DNA of 64,000 nt, from the NCBI RefSeq assembly GCF_018449725.1, contig NZ_JAAVVC010000025.1, positions 47,225-111,224 on the forward strand. Reading direction: 5' to 3'. The notes under the pieces are model-generated. The model made no database searches, had not been told where the DNA came from, and saw only the letters and a list, made by a program, of their open reading frames with translations. Position numbers and translations under genes: made by a program. Shown here one piece after another: positions 1-8,057 of the stretch (positions within the stretch are counted from its first letter, which is position 1; every line of letters begins with the position of its first letter). This DNA comes from Pseudomonas sp. dw_612. Its GTDB lineage: Bacteria; Pseudomonadota; Gammaproteobacteria; Pseudomonadales; Pseudomonadaceae.

Positions 1-150
1 CGGGAAGCGGGTTACCCGACGATCCGGCTCTACACCAACGAAGCCATGAGCGAAAACATCGCGCTGTACACCCGCCGCGGGTATGTCGAAACCCATCGGG
101 TAGAAGAGAACGGCTTGCGTCGGGTGCATATGAGTAAAGTGCTGGGCTGA
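1..150 (+). CDS. GNAT-family N-acetyltransferase, C-terminal fragment
   Basis: The reading frame is open from the first base and ends at a TGA, giving the last 49 residues. The segment TNEAMSENIALYTRRGYVET is typical of the end of a GNAT fold, where motif B (N-x-A-x-x-LY-x-x-x-GF/Y) closes the acetyl-CoA site. These enzymes move an acetyl group from acetyl-CoA to an amine. The substrate cannot be told because the N-terminal part lies outside the window. A REP pair follows directly and probably ends the transcription unit. Confidence 0.75.
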   Translation, partial: REAGYPTIRLYTNEAMSENIALYTRRGYVETHRVEENGLRRVHMSKVLG

Positions 151-165
151 AACCTGCTCAACACC

Positions 166-255
166 TGTGGGAGCGAACCTGCTCGCGCAAGCGGTCTGTC
201 AGTCACATTGATGCTGCATGTGCCAAAGCCTTCGCGAGCAGGCTCGCTCCCACAA
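166..255. repeat. REP inverted pair (GTGGGAGC type)
   Basis: Two copies of the Pseudomonas REP element in opposite orientation (GTGGGAGCGAACCTGCTCGC and its inverted partner) lie about 35 bases apart, between the acetyltransferase and the hydrolase. Such pairs form long hairpins in RNA and often lie between transcription units. Confidence 0.85.
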
Positions 256-337
256 GGGGAAATGCGTTTCGTCAGTTGCTGTATCAGCCACCTTTTGCTT
301 ATGCTTTTTGGCTCCCCCACGCCAAGAGGACACCCCC

Positions 338-1162
338 ATGACTGACTGGCCTCTGCCTCAAACCTATCGCTTCAACGGGCACTCGGTTCGCTACGCCGTA
401 CGTGGCGACGGCCCGCCGTTGGTGTTTGTGCATGGCACGCCCTTTTCTTCCTACGTGTGGCACCGGATTGCGCCGCACTTCATCGCCACGCATCGGGTGC
501 ATTACTTTGATCTGCTGGGGTATGGGCAATCCGAGAAAATCCCGGGCGATGTGTCCCTCGGTGTGCAAAACGAGCTGCTGACCCAGTTGCTGGACCACTG
601 GGGCCTGGAGCAACCCGACGTGGTGGCCCACGATTTCGGCGGCGCCACCGCCCTGCGCACGCATCTGCTGAACGGCAAAAACTACCGCAGCCTGACCCTG
701 ATCGACCCGGTGGCGCTGACGCCCTGGGGCTCGCCATTCGTGCAGCATGTGCGCCAGCATGAAACGGCGTTCAGCGGCTTGCCCGACTACATCCAGCGCG
801 CCATCGTGCCGACCTATATTCGCGGGGCGATCAAGCGCGAGATTCCCGACCATGAACTGGCGCCCTACGTACAACCGTGGCTGGGGGAGCCGGGGCAAGC
901 GGCGTTCTATCGGCAGATCGCGCAGATGGACGAGCGCTACACCCAAGAGGCCGAAAAGCTGTACCCGACGATCCGTTGCCCGGTGCAGATTTTGTGGGGT
1001 GAGGATGATCAGTGGATTCCCATCGAGCGCGGTCGCGCCTTGCATGCAATGATTCCTGGCTCCCGTTTCCATGCCATCCCCAATGCCGGGCATTTGGTAC
1101 AGGAAGATGCGCCGGAAGCGATCGTCGCTGCACTGCTGCGGTTTCTACCGCAATCTCCCTGA
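338..1162 (+). CDS. alpha/beta hydrolase with Asp nucleophile (haloalkane dehalogenase/epoxide hydrolase-like)
   Basis: The protein has 274 residues. HGTP (about residue 32) is the oxyanion-hole motif. The nucleophile elbow reads VAHDFGG with Asp99, not the Ser of esterases. Asp here is characteristic of haloalkane dehalogenases, haloacetate dehalogenases and epoxide hydrolases. The acid is probably the Asp in WGEDDQWIP and the base the His in NAGHLVQED. The cap region between them is of normal size, and no signal peptide is seen, so the enzyme should be cytoplasmic. The ATG at 338 is preferred over upstream starts because the fold begins just after it and GAGGA lies nearby. It is a single gene flanked by REP pairs. 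The exact substrate is unknown. Confidence 0.8.
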   Translation: MTDWPLPQTYRFNGHSVRYAVRGDGPPLVFVHGTPFSSYVWHRIAPHFIATHRVHYFDLLGYGQSEKIPGDVSLGVQNELLTQLLDHWGLEQPDVVAHDFGGATALRTHLLNGKNYRSLTLIDPVALTPWGSPFVQHVRQHETAFSGLPDYIQRAIVPTYIRGAIKREIPDHELAPYVQPWLGEPGQAAFYRQIAQMDERYTQEAEKLYPTIRCPVQILWGEDDQWIPIERGRALHAMIPGSRFHAIPNAGHLVQEDAPEAIVAALLRFLPQSP

Positions 1163-1177
1163 AGAAACCCAATCTCC

Positions 1178-1267
1178 TGTGGGAGCGGGCTTGCTCGCGA
1201 AGGCGTCGTGTCAGTCGACATCATCATCGGCTGACACGGCCTCTTCGCGAGCAAGCCCGCTCCCACA
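1178..1267. repeat. REP inverted pair (GTGGGAGC type)
   Basis: A near-perfect head-to-head pair of REP units lies between the hydrolase and codB. It probably insulates the two units. Confidence 0.9.
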
Positions 1268-1402
1268 TGGGTCTTGCGTTCCGCCAGTTGCACCGCTTTC
1301 GCGCCCCAATCCCCCGCCTCGTCTATAAATAACCCCACCACCCCACGCTTGGCACGACCACTGCAACCCTCCCCGCGTCTCTCATCCAGCAAGGAACGCC
1401 CC

Positions 1403-2674
1403 ATGACGCAGAACGATCCGGGTAACGATTACCCTCTCAGCGAAGTCCCGATGCATGCCCGCAAAGGCCTGGCCTCCACGGCCATGGTGCTGCTGGGTTT
1501 CACCTTCTTTACCGCGACCATGTTTGCCGGCGGCAAGCTCGGGGTGGCGTTCAGTTTTGGCGAGATGATGGCGGTGATTATCGTCGGCAATCTGCTGCTG
1601 GGGATCTACGCCGCAGGGCTCGGTTATATCGCCTTCAAGAGCGGCCTCAATTCGGTGTTGATGGGCCGGTTCTGTTTCGGTGAAGTGGGCAGCAAGCTCA
1701 GTGACTTGATCCTCGGCTTCACTCAGATCGGCTGGTACGCCTGGGGCACGGCCACGGCCGCCGTGGTGCTGGGCAAGTATTTCGAATTGGAGCAAGCCAC
1801 GGTGCTCGGGCTGATGGTGCTGTTCGGCCTGGTGTTTTGCGCCACGGCGTATGTCGGTTATCGCGGGCTGGAGATTTTGTCGTACGTCGCGGTGCCGGCA
1901 ATGATGTTGCTGCTGACGCTGTCGATGTGGGTGGCCACGGTCAAGGTCGGCGGGCTCGACGGTTTGCTCGCCGTGGTGCCGACCGGCACGCTGGATTGGT
2001 CGACGGCGATTACCCTGGTGTTCGGCACCTTCGTCAGCGGCGCCACCCAAGCGACCAACTGGACGCGGTTCTCGCGTTCGGCGCGGGTCGCGGTACTGGC
2101 GAGCCTGATCGGTTTCTTCATCGGCAATGGCCTGATGGTGTTGATCGGCGCCTACGGGGCCATCGTCTATCAGCAGCCGGACGTGGTCGAAGTGCTGTTG
2201 CTGCAGGGCTTTGCCATGGCGGCGATGGCGATGTTGCTGCTCAATATCTGGAGCACCCAGGACAACACCATCTACAACTTCGCCGTGGCCGGTTGTAACC
2301 TGCTGCGCACCGGCCGACGCAAAACCGTGACCCTGGCCGGCGCCGTGATCGGCACCTTGCTGGCCCTGCTGGGCATGTACGACATGCTCGTGCCCTACCT
2401 GATTTTGCTCGGCACGGTGATTCCGCCGATCGGCGGGGTGATCATGGCGGACTTTTTCTTCCGTTATCGCGGTCAATATCCACGATTGGCCGATGCGCGG
2501 CTGCCGGCGTTCAACTGGCCCGGGCTGAGTGCTTATGCGGTCGGCACGGTCGCCGCGTTCGGCTCACCGTGGGTTGCACCGCTGGTAGGTATCGCCGCTG
2601 CCGCGCTAACGTATGTGATATTGACCGGCGTGCTGGGTGTCCGCACTGCCGATGCACCACTACAAGATCTCTAA
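1403..2674 (+). CDS. codB: cytosine/purine permease, NCS1 family (CodB-like)
   Basis: The protein has 423 residues and about 12 hydrophobic segments, the size and layout of NCS1 nucleobase symporters. The first membrane helix starts near residue 25 after a short polar N-terminus (MTQNDPGNDYPLSEVP), as in CodB. The conserved GWYAWGT-like segment and the GATQATNWTRFSRSA segment around TM6 are family features. It imports cytosine or a related base across the inner membrane with a cation. The ATG at 1403 follows AAGGAAC. The codA homologue starts 13 bases after its stop, so the two are an operon. The partner enzyme carries a substitution suggesting 5-methylcytosine, so the permease may take that base too (inference). 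Confidence 0.9.
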   Translation: MTQNDPGNDYPLSEVPMHARKGLASTAMVLLGFTFFTATMFAGGKLGVAFSFGEMMAVIIVGNLLLGIYAAGLGYIAFKSGLNSVLMGRFCFGEVGSKLSDLILGFTQIGWYAWGTATAAVVLGKYFELEQATVLGLMVLFGLVFCATAYVGYRGLEILSYVAVPAMMLLLTLSMWVATVKVGGLDGLLAVVPTGTLDWSTAITLVFGTFVSGATQATNWTRFSRSARVAVLASLIGFFIGNGLMVLIGAYGAIVYQQPDVVEVLLLQGFAMAAMAMLLLNIWSTQDNTIYNFAVAGCNLLRTGRRKTVTLAGAVIGTLLALLGMYDMLVPYLILLGTVIPPIGGVIMADFFFRYRGQYPRLADARLPAFNWPGLSAYAVGTVAAFGSPWVAPLVGIAAAALTYVILTGVLGVRTADAPLQDL

Positions 2675-2687
2675 AAGGATTCGCCTG

Positions 2688-3935
2688 ATGCACATCATCA
2701 ACGCCCGCCTGCGCAACCAAGAAGGCCTGCATGAGTTGCACCTGGAAAACGGCCTGATCGGCAACATTGCCCGGCAGACCGAAGCCCCGACCCTGGGCCC
2801 CAATGATCTGGACGCCGGCGGCAACCTGGTAGTGCCGCCCTTCGTCGAGCCGCACATTCACCTCGACGCCACCCTCACCGCCGGCGAACCGCGCTGGAAC
2901 ATGAGCGGCACGCTGTTCGAAGGCATCGAATGCTGGGGCGAGCGCAAGGCCACCATCACACTGGAAGACACCAAGACCCGCGCCAAGAAAACCATCCAGA
3001 CCCTGGCCGCCCACGGCATCCAGCATGTGCGCACCCACGTCGATGTCACCGACCCGACCTTGACCGCGCTCAAAGCCATGCTCGAAGTGCGCGAGGAAAG
3101 CCGTCACCTGATCGACCTGCAAATCGTCGCATTCCCTCAGGAAGGCATCGAGTCGTACCGTAACGGCCGGGAATTGATGGAAGAAGCCATTCGCATGGGC
3201 GCCGATGTGATCGGCGGCATCCCGCATTTCGAGTACACCCGGGACCAGGGCGTGAGTTCGGTGAAGTTCCTGATGGACCTGGCCGAACGTACCGGTTGCC
3301 TGGTGGACGTGCACTGCGATGAAACCGACGACCCGCATTCGCGCTTCCTCGAAGTGCTGGCCGAAGAAGCCCGCAGCCGCGACATGGGTTCGCGCGTCAC
3401 CGCCAGTCACACCACAGCGATGGGCTCCTACGACAACGCTTATTGCGCCAAGCTGTTCCGCTTGCTCGGGCATTCCGGGATCAGTTTTGTCTCGTGCCCG
3501 ACCGAAAGCATTCACCTGCAAGGACGCTTCGACAACTTCCCGAAACGCCGTGGCGTGACCCGGGTCAATGAGCTGCTGGAAGCCGGGATGAACGTGTGTT
3601 TCGGCCAGGATTCGATCGTTGATCCGTGGTATCCGCTGGGCAACGGCAACATCCTGCGGGTGCTCGAAGCGGGCCTGCATATTTGCCACATGCTCGGTTA
3701 TCGCAACCTGCAAAGTGCGCTGGATCTGGTGACGGATAACAGCGCCAAAGCCATGGCCCTGGGGGATCGTTATGGACTGGAGCGCGGTCGGCCGGCGAAT
3801 TTGCTGATACTGTCGGCGGACAGTGATTACGAAGTGATTCGTAGCCAGGGCTTGCCGCTGTATTCGATTCGCGGGGGTGAAGTGTTGATGAAGCGGCAGA
3901 TGCCGGTGGTGGAGTTCAGAGGTGATTTGAGCTGA
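2688..3935 (+). CDS. codA: cytosine deaminase family amidohydrolase; candidate 5-methylcytosine deaminase
   Basis: The protein has 415 residues and aligns throughout with E. coli CodA, a metal-dependent amidohydrolase that turns cytosine into uracil and ammonia. Metal ligands are visible: PHIH (His57, His59), DVHCDE (His209, Glu212), SHTTAM (His241) and Asp308. The FPQEG motif supplies the Gln that contacts the base. CodA has FGHDD at its active site, but this protein has FGQDS, so the position of Asp314 is Ser309. Loss of that Asp is known to mark CodA homologues that accept 5-methylcytosine. The start at 2688 has AAGGA seven bases upstream and lies 13 bases after codB. An upstream in-frame ATG at 2637 lies inside codB and is less likely. 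Confidence 0.9.
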   Translation: MHIINARLRNQEGLHELHLENGLIGNIARQTEAPTLGPNDLDAGGNLVVPPFVEPHIHLDATLTAGEPRWNMSGTLFEGIECWGERKATITLEDTKTRAKKTIQTLAAHGIQHVRTHVDVTDPTLTALKAMLEVREESRHLIDLQIVAFPQEGIESYRNGRELMEEAIRMGADVIGGIPHFEYTRDQGVSSVKFLMDLAERTGCLVDVHCDETDDPHSRFLEVLAEEARSRDMGSRVTASHTTAMGSYDNAYCAKLFRLLGHSGISFVSCPTESIHLQGRFDNFPKRRGVTRVNELLEAGMNVCFGQDSIVDPWYPLGNGNILRVLEAGLHICHMLGYRNLQSALDLVTDNSAKAMALGDRYGLERGRPANLLILSADSDYEVIRSQGLPLYSIRGGEVLMKRQMPVVEFRGDLS

Positions 3936-3958
3936 GGTTTTGGCTGCTTGATCTGACG

Positions 3959-4056
3959 CCATCGCGAGCAAGCTCGCTCCCACAATTGAGCTTCAGTGGA
4001 CACAGATTCTGTGTTCGACACAGATCCAATGTGGGAGCGAGCTTGCTCGCGATGGC
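3959..4056. repeat. REP inverted pair (GTGGGAGC type)
   Basis: Two REP units in inverted orientation lie between the convergent ends of codA and the DapF-like gene. In the spacer, ACACAGATTCTGTGT is itself a small palindrome. The element probably terminates both strands. Confidence 0.9.
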
Positions 4057-4066
4057 GGTCTAACAA

Positions 4067-5059
4067 TCACCCCATCAACCGCGCCGTGCCGAATAACCTC
4101 ACCCGACTCAATTGACCGCCCTGCTCTTCCAGCAAAATCGGCGCCGTGCCGCCGGGCATCACTACCTTCACCTCACCCGCCGTCACCCAACCCACTCGCC
4201 AAGCCGCGCAAGCCACCGCACTGGCGCTGGTGCCCGATGACGCCGTCGGCCCTTCCCCACGTTCAAACACCCGCGCCACGACCCGCCCTTCAGACTCAAG
4301 CATCGCCCATTGCAAATTCACCCCGGCGGCACAGGGCCGCCCGGCCCCGCTCGGTGTCGCGTAGGCGATGCGCTTCAGCCCTTCGGACAACCCCGGTTCG
4401 CGCATCTGCTGATTGCTCGGCAATGCTTCGACACCGGTGACCAACGTCACGCAATGGGGATTGCCGATCCGCACAAACTGGCTGCGGCACCACGCCGGGT
4501 CAAGCGCTGACAACGGTTGCACATGGCTGACGTCGCGGTCGTTCAATATCACGCTTTCAACTCCTGTTGCACCCACCGCTTGTGGCCCGAATAACGGCTT
4601 GCCCAAGTCCAGCCAAAAGCCTTGCACGCCATCGACTTCGGCCGGTTTGATCGACGTTTCCACGGGCGATGACGTATCCGTTTTGTCGTGATGAACCCTC
4701 AACAAACAACCGTTATCCGCCGGCAGCAGCCCTTGTTCACTGAGCACCTGAGAGAAAATCGTCAAGCCGTTACCACTGCGCTCGGCCAGGGTGCCGTCGG
4801 TGTTGACGATCAACAGATCAAAGGGTGGCGCGGCTTGAAACGGGCCGACCAGCAAGCCGTCGCAGCGATGGTCCTTGCTGCCGGGTGGCCGGGTTCCGGG
4901 AGCCCAGCCGCAGAACGCTTCGATAGCCGACAACGCCCAGTTTTCGCGGGTTTGTGCGGCGTCGCGGGCCTGCTCCGGCACAGGGATACCGAGGCGTCGT
5001 ACAGCGTCGGGCCTCACAACCGCGTAAATATTCCCCCGGGCATCGTAGAACGGCGTCAT
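4067..5059 (-). CDS. diaminopimelate epimerase-fold protein lacking both catalytic cysteines
   Basis: The protein has 330 residues, longer than the roughly 275 of DapF. Both halves of the DapF fold are recognisable: NTDGTLAERSGNGL matches the first active-site loop (NADGS-AE-MCGNG in DapF), RIGNPHCVTLV matches the conserved GNPH strand, and ERGEGPTASSGTSASA matches the second loop (ERG-GET-ACGTGA). The two catalytic Cys are replaced by Ser95 and Ser275. True DapF interconverts LL- and meso-diaminopimelate by a two-Cys mechanism, so this is unlikely to be the housekeeping enzyme. It may be an isomerase or racemase with another mechanism, or inactive. It lies 45 bases downstream of an AraC regulator on the same strand, so the regulator may control it. 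Confidence 0.7.
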   Translation of the reverse strand: MTPFYDARGNIYAVVRPDAVRRLGIPVPEQARDAAQTRENWALSAIEAFCGWAPGTRPPGSKDHRCDGLLVGPFQAAPPFDLLIVNTDGTLAERSGNGLTIFSQVLSEQGLLPADNGCLLRVHHDKTDTSSPVETSIKPAEVDGVQGFWLDLGKPLFGPQAVGATGVESVILNDRDVSHVQPLSALDPAWCRSQFVRIGNPHCVTLVTGVEALPSNQQMREPGLSEGLKRIAYATPSGAGRPCAAGVNLQWAMLESEGRVVARVFERGEGPTASSGTSASAVACAAWRVGWVTAGEVKVVMPGGTAPILLEEQGGQLSRVRLFGTARLMG

Positions 5060-5104
5060 GGATCGGTCCTGAAGTCAGTGTAAAAAGTGCCTGTACTGTA
5101 GGCG

Positions 5105-5884
5105 TCAAAGCCCGGCGATGAAATACCGTCCCGGCGTCACCCCAAACGTGCGCCGAAACATCGCAATAAACGCGCTGACATTCTCATACCCCAGTTCCAG
5201 CGCAATCGTCGTCACCGCCTCCCCTGCCGCCAGCAATTCCAACGCTCGCAACAACCGCGCGCGTTGGCGCCATTGGCTGAAGGTGAAGCCGGTTTCGCTG
5301 ACGAAGCGTCGGGCCAGGGTGCGTGCCGACACGCCGCCCCACTGCGCCCATTGTTCCAGCGAGCGGTTGTCGGCCAGGTCATCGGTCAACGCCCGGGTGA
5401 TCCGGTGTAATCGCGGGTCCTGGGGCAGCGGCAGGCCGAAAGGCTCGCTGGGCAGCGCCGCGATTTCATCGAGGATGACTTGAGCCACCCGTTCCTGACG
5501 CTGATCCAGTGCGCCTTCGCCCCAGGTCGCGGCGCGATCTACGGCTTCGCGCAGTAACCCCGAGGTGGCGATGATGCACGGCTGTTTCGGTAACTCGACG
5601 CAATCCGGCGCCGCCACATAGACGCTCCAGCCATGGAACGGGCCGTGGGAGCGCAAGCCGTGCAGGCAGTCCGGCGCAATCCACACCGCGTGGGTGGCCG
5701 GCACCACCCAATGATGGTCCGCCGCGTCCACCGACAACAATCCGCGCCGCGCCCCCAGCAATTGACCGCGAGCGTGCTGATGCAAGGCACTTTGGCGCTC
5801 GACCGGGCTGTCCAGAGTGACGGCGATCACTCGCGCAGCGGTGGACGACTGCGCCAGTTCGGTGGATATCAGGGGTTTAGTCAT
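5105..5884 (-). CDS. AraC-family transcriptional regulator with N-terminal cupin sensor
   Basis: The protein has 259 residues from the ATG at 5884. A GTG at 5896 would add four. The N-terminal half (about 25-130) looks like a small cupin (HQHARGQLLGARRGLL, then a strand with WVVPATHAVWIAP), the layout of AraC_N/cupin regulators. The C-terminal half (about 155-255) holds the two helix-turn-helix units: SLEQWAQWGGVSARTLARRF and TTIALELGYENVSAFIAMF, followed by the GVTPGRYF end motif. It binds DNA as an activator or repressor. The ligand is unknown. The DapF-fold gene follows on the same strand 45 bases later and is a likely target or operon partner. Confidence 0.85.
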   Translation of the reverse strand: MTKPLISTELAQSSTAARVIAVTLDSPVERQSALHQHARGQLLGARRGLLSVDAADHHWVVPATHAVWIAPDCLHGLRSHGPFHGWSVYVAAPDCVELPKQPCIIATSGLLREAVDRAATWGEGALDQRQERVAQVILDEIAALPSEPFGLPLPQDPRLHRITRALTDDLADNRSLEQWAQWGGVSARTLARRFVSETGFTFSQWRQRARLLRALELLAAGEAVTTIALELGYENVSAFIAMFRRTFGVTPGRYFIAGL

Positions 5885-5976
5885 TGGCCGTTTCACGTTA
5901 TCGAATGACCGGAATGAGGCAGTTTAGCCATGAACGACGCTTTAGGCTGAGCACTCATTTCACAGGAGTCACCGAT

Positions 5977-6228
5977 ATGCGCGCCGAAGACCTGCTTCCC
6001 GACGATATCAATCAAGGCCAATTCAATGGCACCACGGTGCGCAAAGGCACGGTCGGGGCGTTTCTGATCAATGCACGGGTGTTGAGTGACGCCCACTCAC
6101 CCGAACATCTGCGCACGATTGCACGTCAGGACATTCTCCAGGCATTACCGGCGCTTCGAGCGCTTGGCGTGTTTGAAGTACTGGAGGTGCGTGACCCGAC
6201 ACTTCGGGCGCTCTGTGCCGGGGAATAG
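5977..6228 (+). CDS. small hypothetical protein
   Basis: The frame encodes 83 residues from an ATG at 5977 with AGGAG eight bases upstream. The sequence begins MRAEDLLPDDINQGQF and includes a segment VRKGTVGAFLINARVL. No signal peptide or membrane segment is visible, and I recognise no domain. The good ribosome site, Pseudomonas-like codon use and position between two well-defined genes support a real gene. Two charged C-terminal helices (EHLRTIARQDILQALPAL) suggest a compact soluble protein. No function is assigned. Confidence 0.6.
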   Translation: MRAEDLLPDDINQGQFNGTTVRKGTVGAFLINARVLSDAHSPEHLRTIARQDILQALPALRALGVFEVLEVRDPTLRALCAGE

Positions 6229-6292
6229 CGTGAGACAACCGCATCCCAAGTTATTGCCCCGTACCTTTTTATTGCCAATTGATCGATAAAAC

Positions 6293-6308
6293 CTGTCATT
6301 AATGACAG
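6293..6308. promoter_or_regulatory. perfect 16-base palindrome upstream of the amylase gene
   Basis: CTGTCATTAATGACAG is a perfect inverted repeat with no spacer, 60 bases before the amylase start. A further CAGACAGG follows at once. It looks like an operator for a dimeric regulator. The protein that binds it is unknown. Confidence 0.45.
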
Positions 6309-6368
6309 CAGACAGGTCTTCTTCCCAGGCTCAGAGTGTCCCTGAACTCATTCGCTCGGAGCGCGATC

Positions 6369-7949
6369 ATGAACAGGAAGACACTCCTGGGTCTGTTGAT
6401 TACCCTGACATTCGTCGGTGCTATACACGCCAGTGAAACAGCCCTCGTGCGCAATGGCACAGGCGAAGAAATCCTGCTGCAGGGTTTCCACTGGAACGCC
6501 AGTCGCAATGGGTCTGAAAAATGGTATGCGGTACTGACGCGCATGGCCGGGCAAATCGGTCAGGACGGATTCACTGCGATCTGGATGCCGCCTCCCTGGC
6601 GGGACACGTCCAGTTGGCAGAGCAGCACGGCCTCCGGCGGCGGCGAGGGGTACTTCTGGCGCGACTTCGAGAAAAACGGCCAGTACGGCAGCGACGATCA
6701 ACTCAAACAAGCCGCTGGCGAGCTGGACAGTGCAGGGGTGAAAGTTGTGTATGACGTAGTGCCGAACCATATGGACGACAGCGCTGCGGTCCACTCCATG
6801 TTCCCCCGACGGAGCAACGAGTGGCGTCACGATTGTGGCGAGTGCGATGAGGGCGATCCCTTCATGGATGGCAGCGCTGATCTGAATACCGCCAATGCCG
6901 AAGTATTCGACCGCTTCAAAAACGAGTTCATTAATCTGCGCGACCACTACGGGGCCAAGGGCCTGCGCTTCGATTTCGTCCGAGGCTATGCACCGGAAAC
7001 GGTTGACCGCTGGATGACGGGGTTCGGCAACCAGCAATTGTGTGTCGGCGAAATGTGGAAGGGCCCCGGTGAATACCCCGAGGGCGACTGGCATCGCCAG
7101 GCCAGTTGGCAAGATGCGCTCAAGGACTGGTCGGACCGTTCGCACTGTATGGTTTTCGACTTCGCCCTCAAGGAGCGCATGCAGAATGGGTCGATTGCCC
7201 AGTGGCGAGACGGGTTGAACGGGAATCCCGATCCGCAGTGGCGCAAGGTCGCTGTCACCTTCGTTGACAACCATGACACCGGCTATTCGCCCGGACTCAA
7301 TCAAGGCCAACATCATTGGCCGCTCGTTGAATCACGCCGTAACCAGGCCTACGCCTACATCCTGAGCAGTCCCGGCACCCCGTCGGTGTACTGGCCCGAC
7401 ATGTATGACTGGCAACGGGGCGATCTGATTCGCCAGTTGATCAGTCTTCGTAAGGGCGCGGGGATCAAGGCAGATTCACCGATTCGGTTCCACACCCAGT
7501 TTTCGGGGCTGGTCGCCACGAGCACCGGTGCCCGCAAAAGCCTGGTGATCGCCCTGGACTCCGACCTGACAAAGTTGCCCCCGGAGCTGGCCCAACCAGT
7601 ACTGACGTGGGACGACGGCAAAATCCGGATCTGGAGCGTTTCGGCCGAACCTGCGCCCGTGAGTGTTCGTTTCACGTGTAACAACGCCAGCACCCAGCCG
7701 GGGCAAAGTGTCTATGCGGTGGGTTCGTCGCTGGAACTGGGCGCCTGGGACCCCGCCCATGCCATTCGTCTGGGCAACTCATTGCAAGGTAATCGCTGGA
7801 CAGGCACGGTCGATGTGCCCGCGCAACACGTCGTCGAATGGAAATGCATCGTGCGCGATAACGATTCGTCCGCGGTCGTACGCTGGCAACCGGACCCCAA
7901 TGTCAACTTCACCAGCAGTGCAGGCGGTGAGACTTCGGGAAGCTTTTAA
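6369..7949 (+). CDS. secreted alpha-amylase, maltotetraose-forming type, with starch-binding domain
   Basis: The protein has 526 residues. Residues 1-21 (MNRKTLLGLL..AIHA) form a signal peptide. The GH13 barrel follows with its four classic regions: VVYDVVPNH, GLRFDFVRG (nucleophile Asp), CVGEMWKG (acid/base Glu) and FVDNHDTG (transition-state Asp). The start of the mature protein (EEILLQGFHWN) and the GEGYFWRDFEKNGQYGSD loop resemble the G4-forming amylases of Pseudomonas (EC 3.2.1.60), which release maltotetraose from starch ends. The last hundred residues (SVRFTCNNAST..QSVYAVGSSLELGAWDP) are a CBM20 starch-binding domain. The enzyme acts outside the cell. It is a single gene preceded by a 16-base palindrome. 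The ATG at 6369 is chosen because the signal peptide starts there. Confidence 0.9.
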   Translation: MNRKTLLGLLITLTFVGAIHASETALVRNGTGEEILLQGFHWNASRNGSEKWYAVLTRMAGQIGQDGFTAIWMPPPWRDTSSWQSSTASGGGEGYFWRDFEKNGQYGSDDQLKQAAGELDSAGVKVVYDVVPNHMDDSAAVHSMFPRRSNEWRHDCGECDEGDPFMDGSADLNTANAEVFDRFKNEFINLRDHYGAKGLRFDFVRGYAPETVDRWMTGFGNQQLCVGEMWKGPGEYPEGDWHRQASWQDALKDWSDRSHCMVFDFALKERMQNGSIAQWRDGLNGNPDPQWRKVAVTFVDNHDTGYSPGLNQGQHHWPLVESRRNQAYAYILSSPGTPSVYWPDMYDWQRGDLIRQLISLRKGAGIKADSPIRFHTQFSGLVATSTGARKSLVIALDSDLTKLPPELAQPVLTWDDGKIRIWSVSAEPAPVSVRFTCNNASTQPGQSVYAVGSSLELGAWDPAHAIRLGNSLQGNRWTGTVDVPAQHVVEWKCIVRDNDSSAVVRWQPDPNVNFTSSAGGETSGSF

Positions 7950-8057
7950 AAGGGGGACATCAGCACTCATGAAAAAACCAGGGTCGCGGCCTGCAGGTTG
8001 ATATGCAAGGATGTTGCCCTGCATAACGTCAGCAAACCGCAACACCAAGGATTTTTC

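Noticed and set aside
2511..3983. A 490-codon open frame on the minus strand opposite codA.
   Set aside because: It overlaps the whole of codA and the end of codB in antisense and has no recognisable motif.
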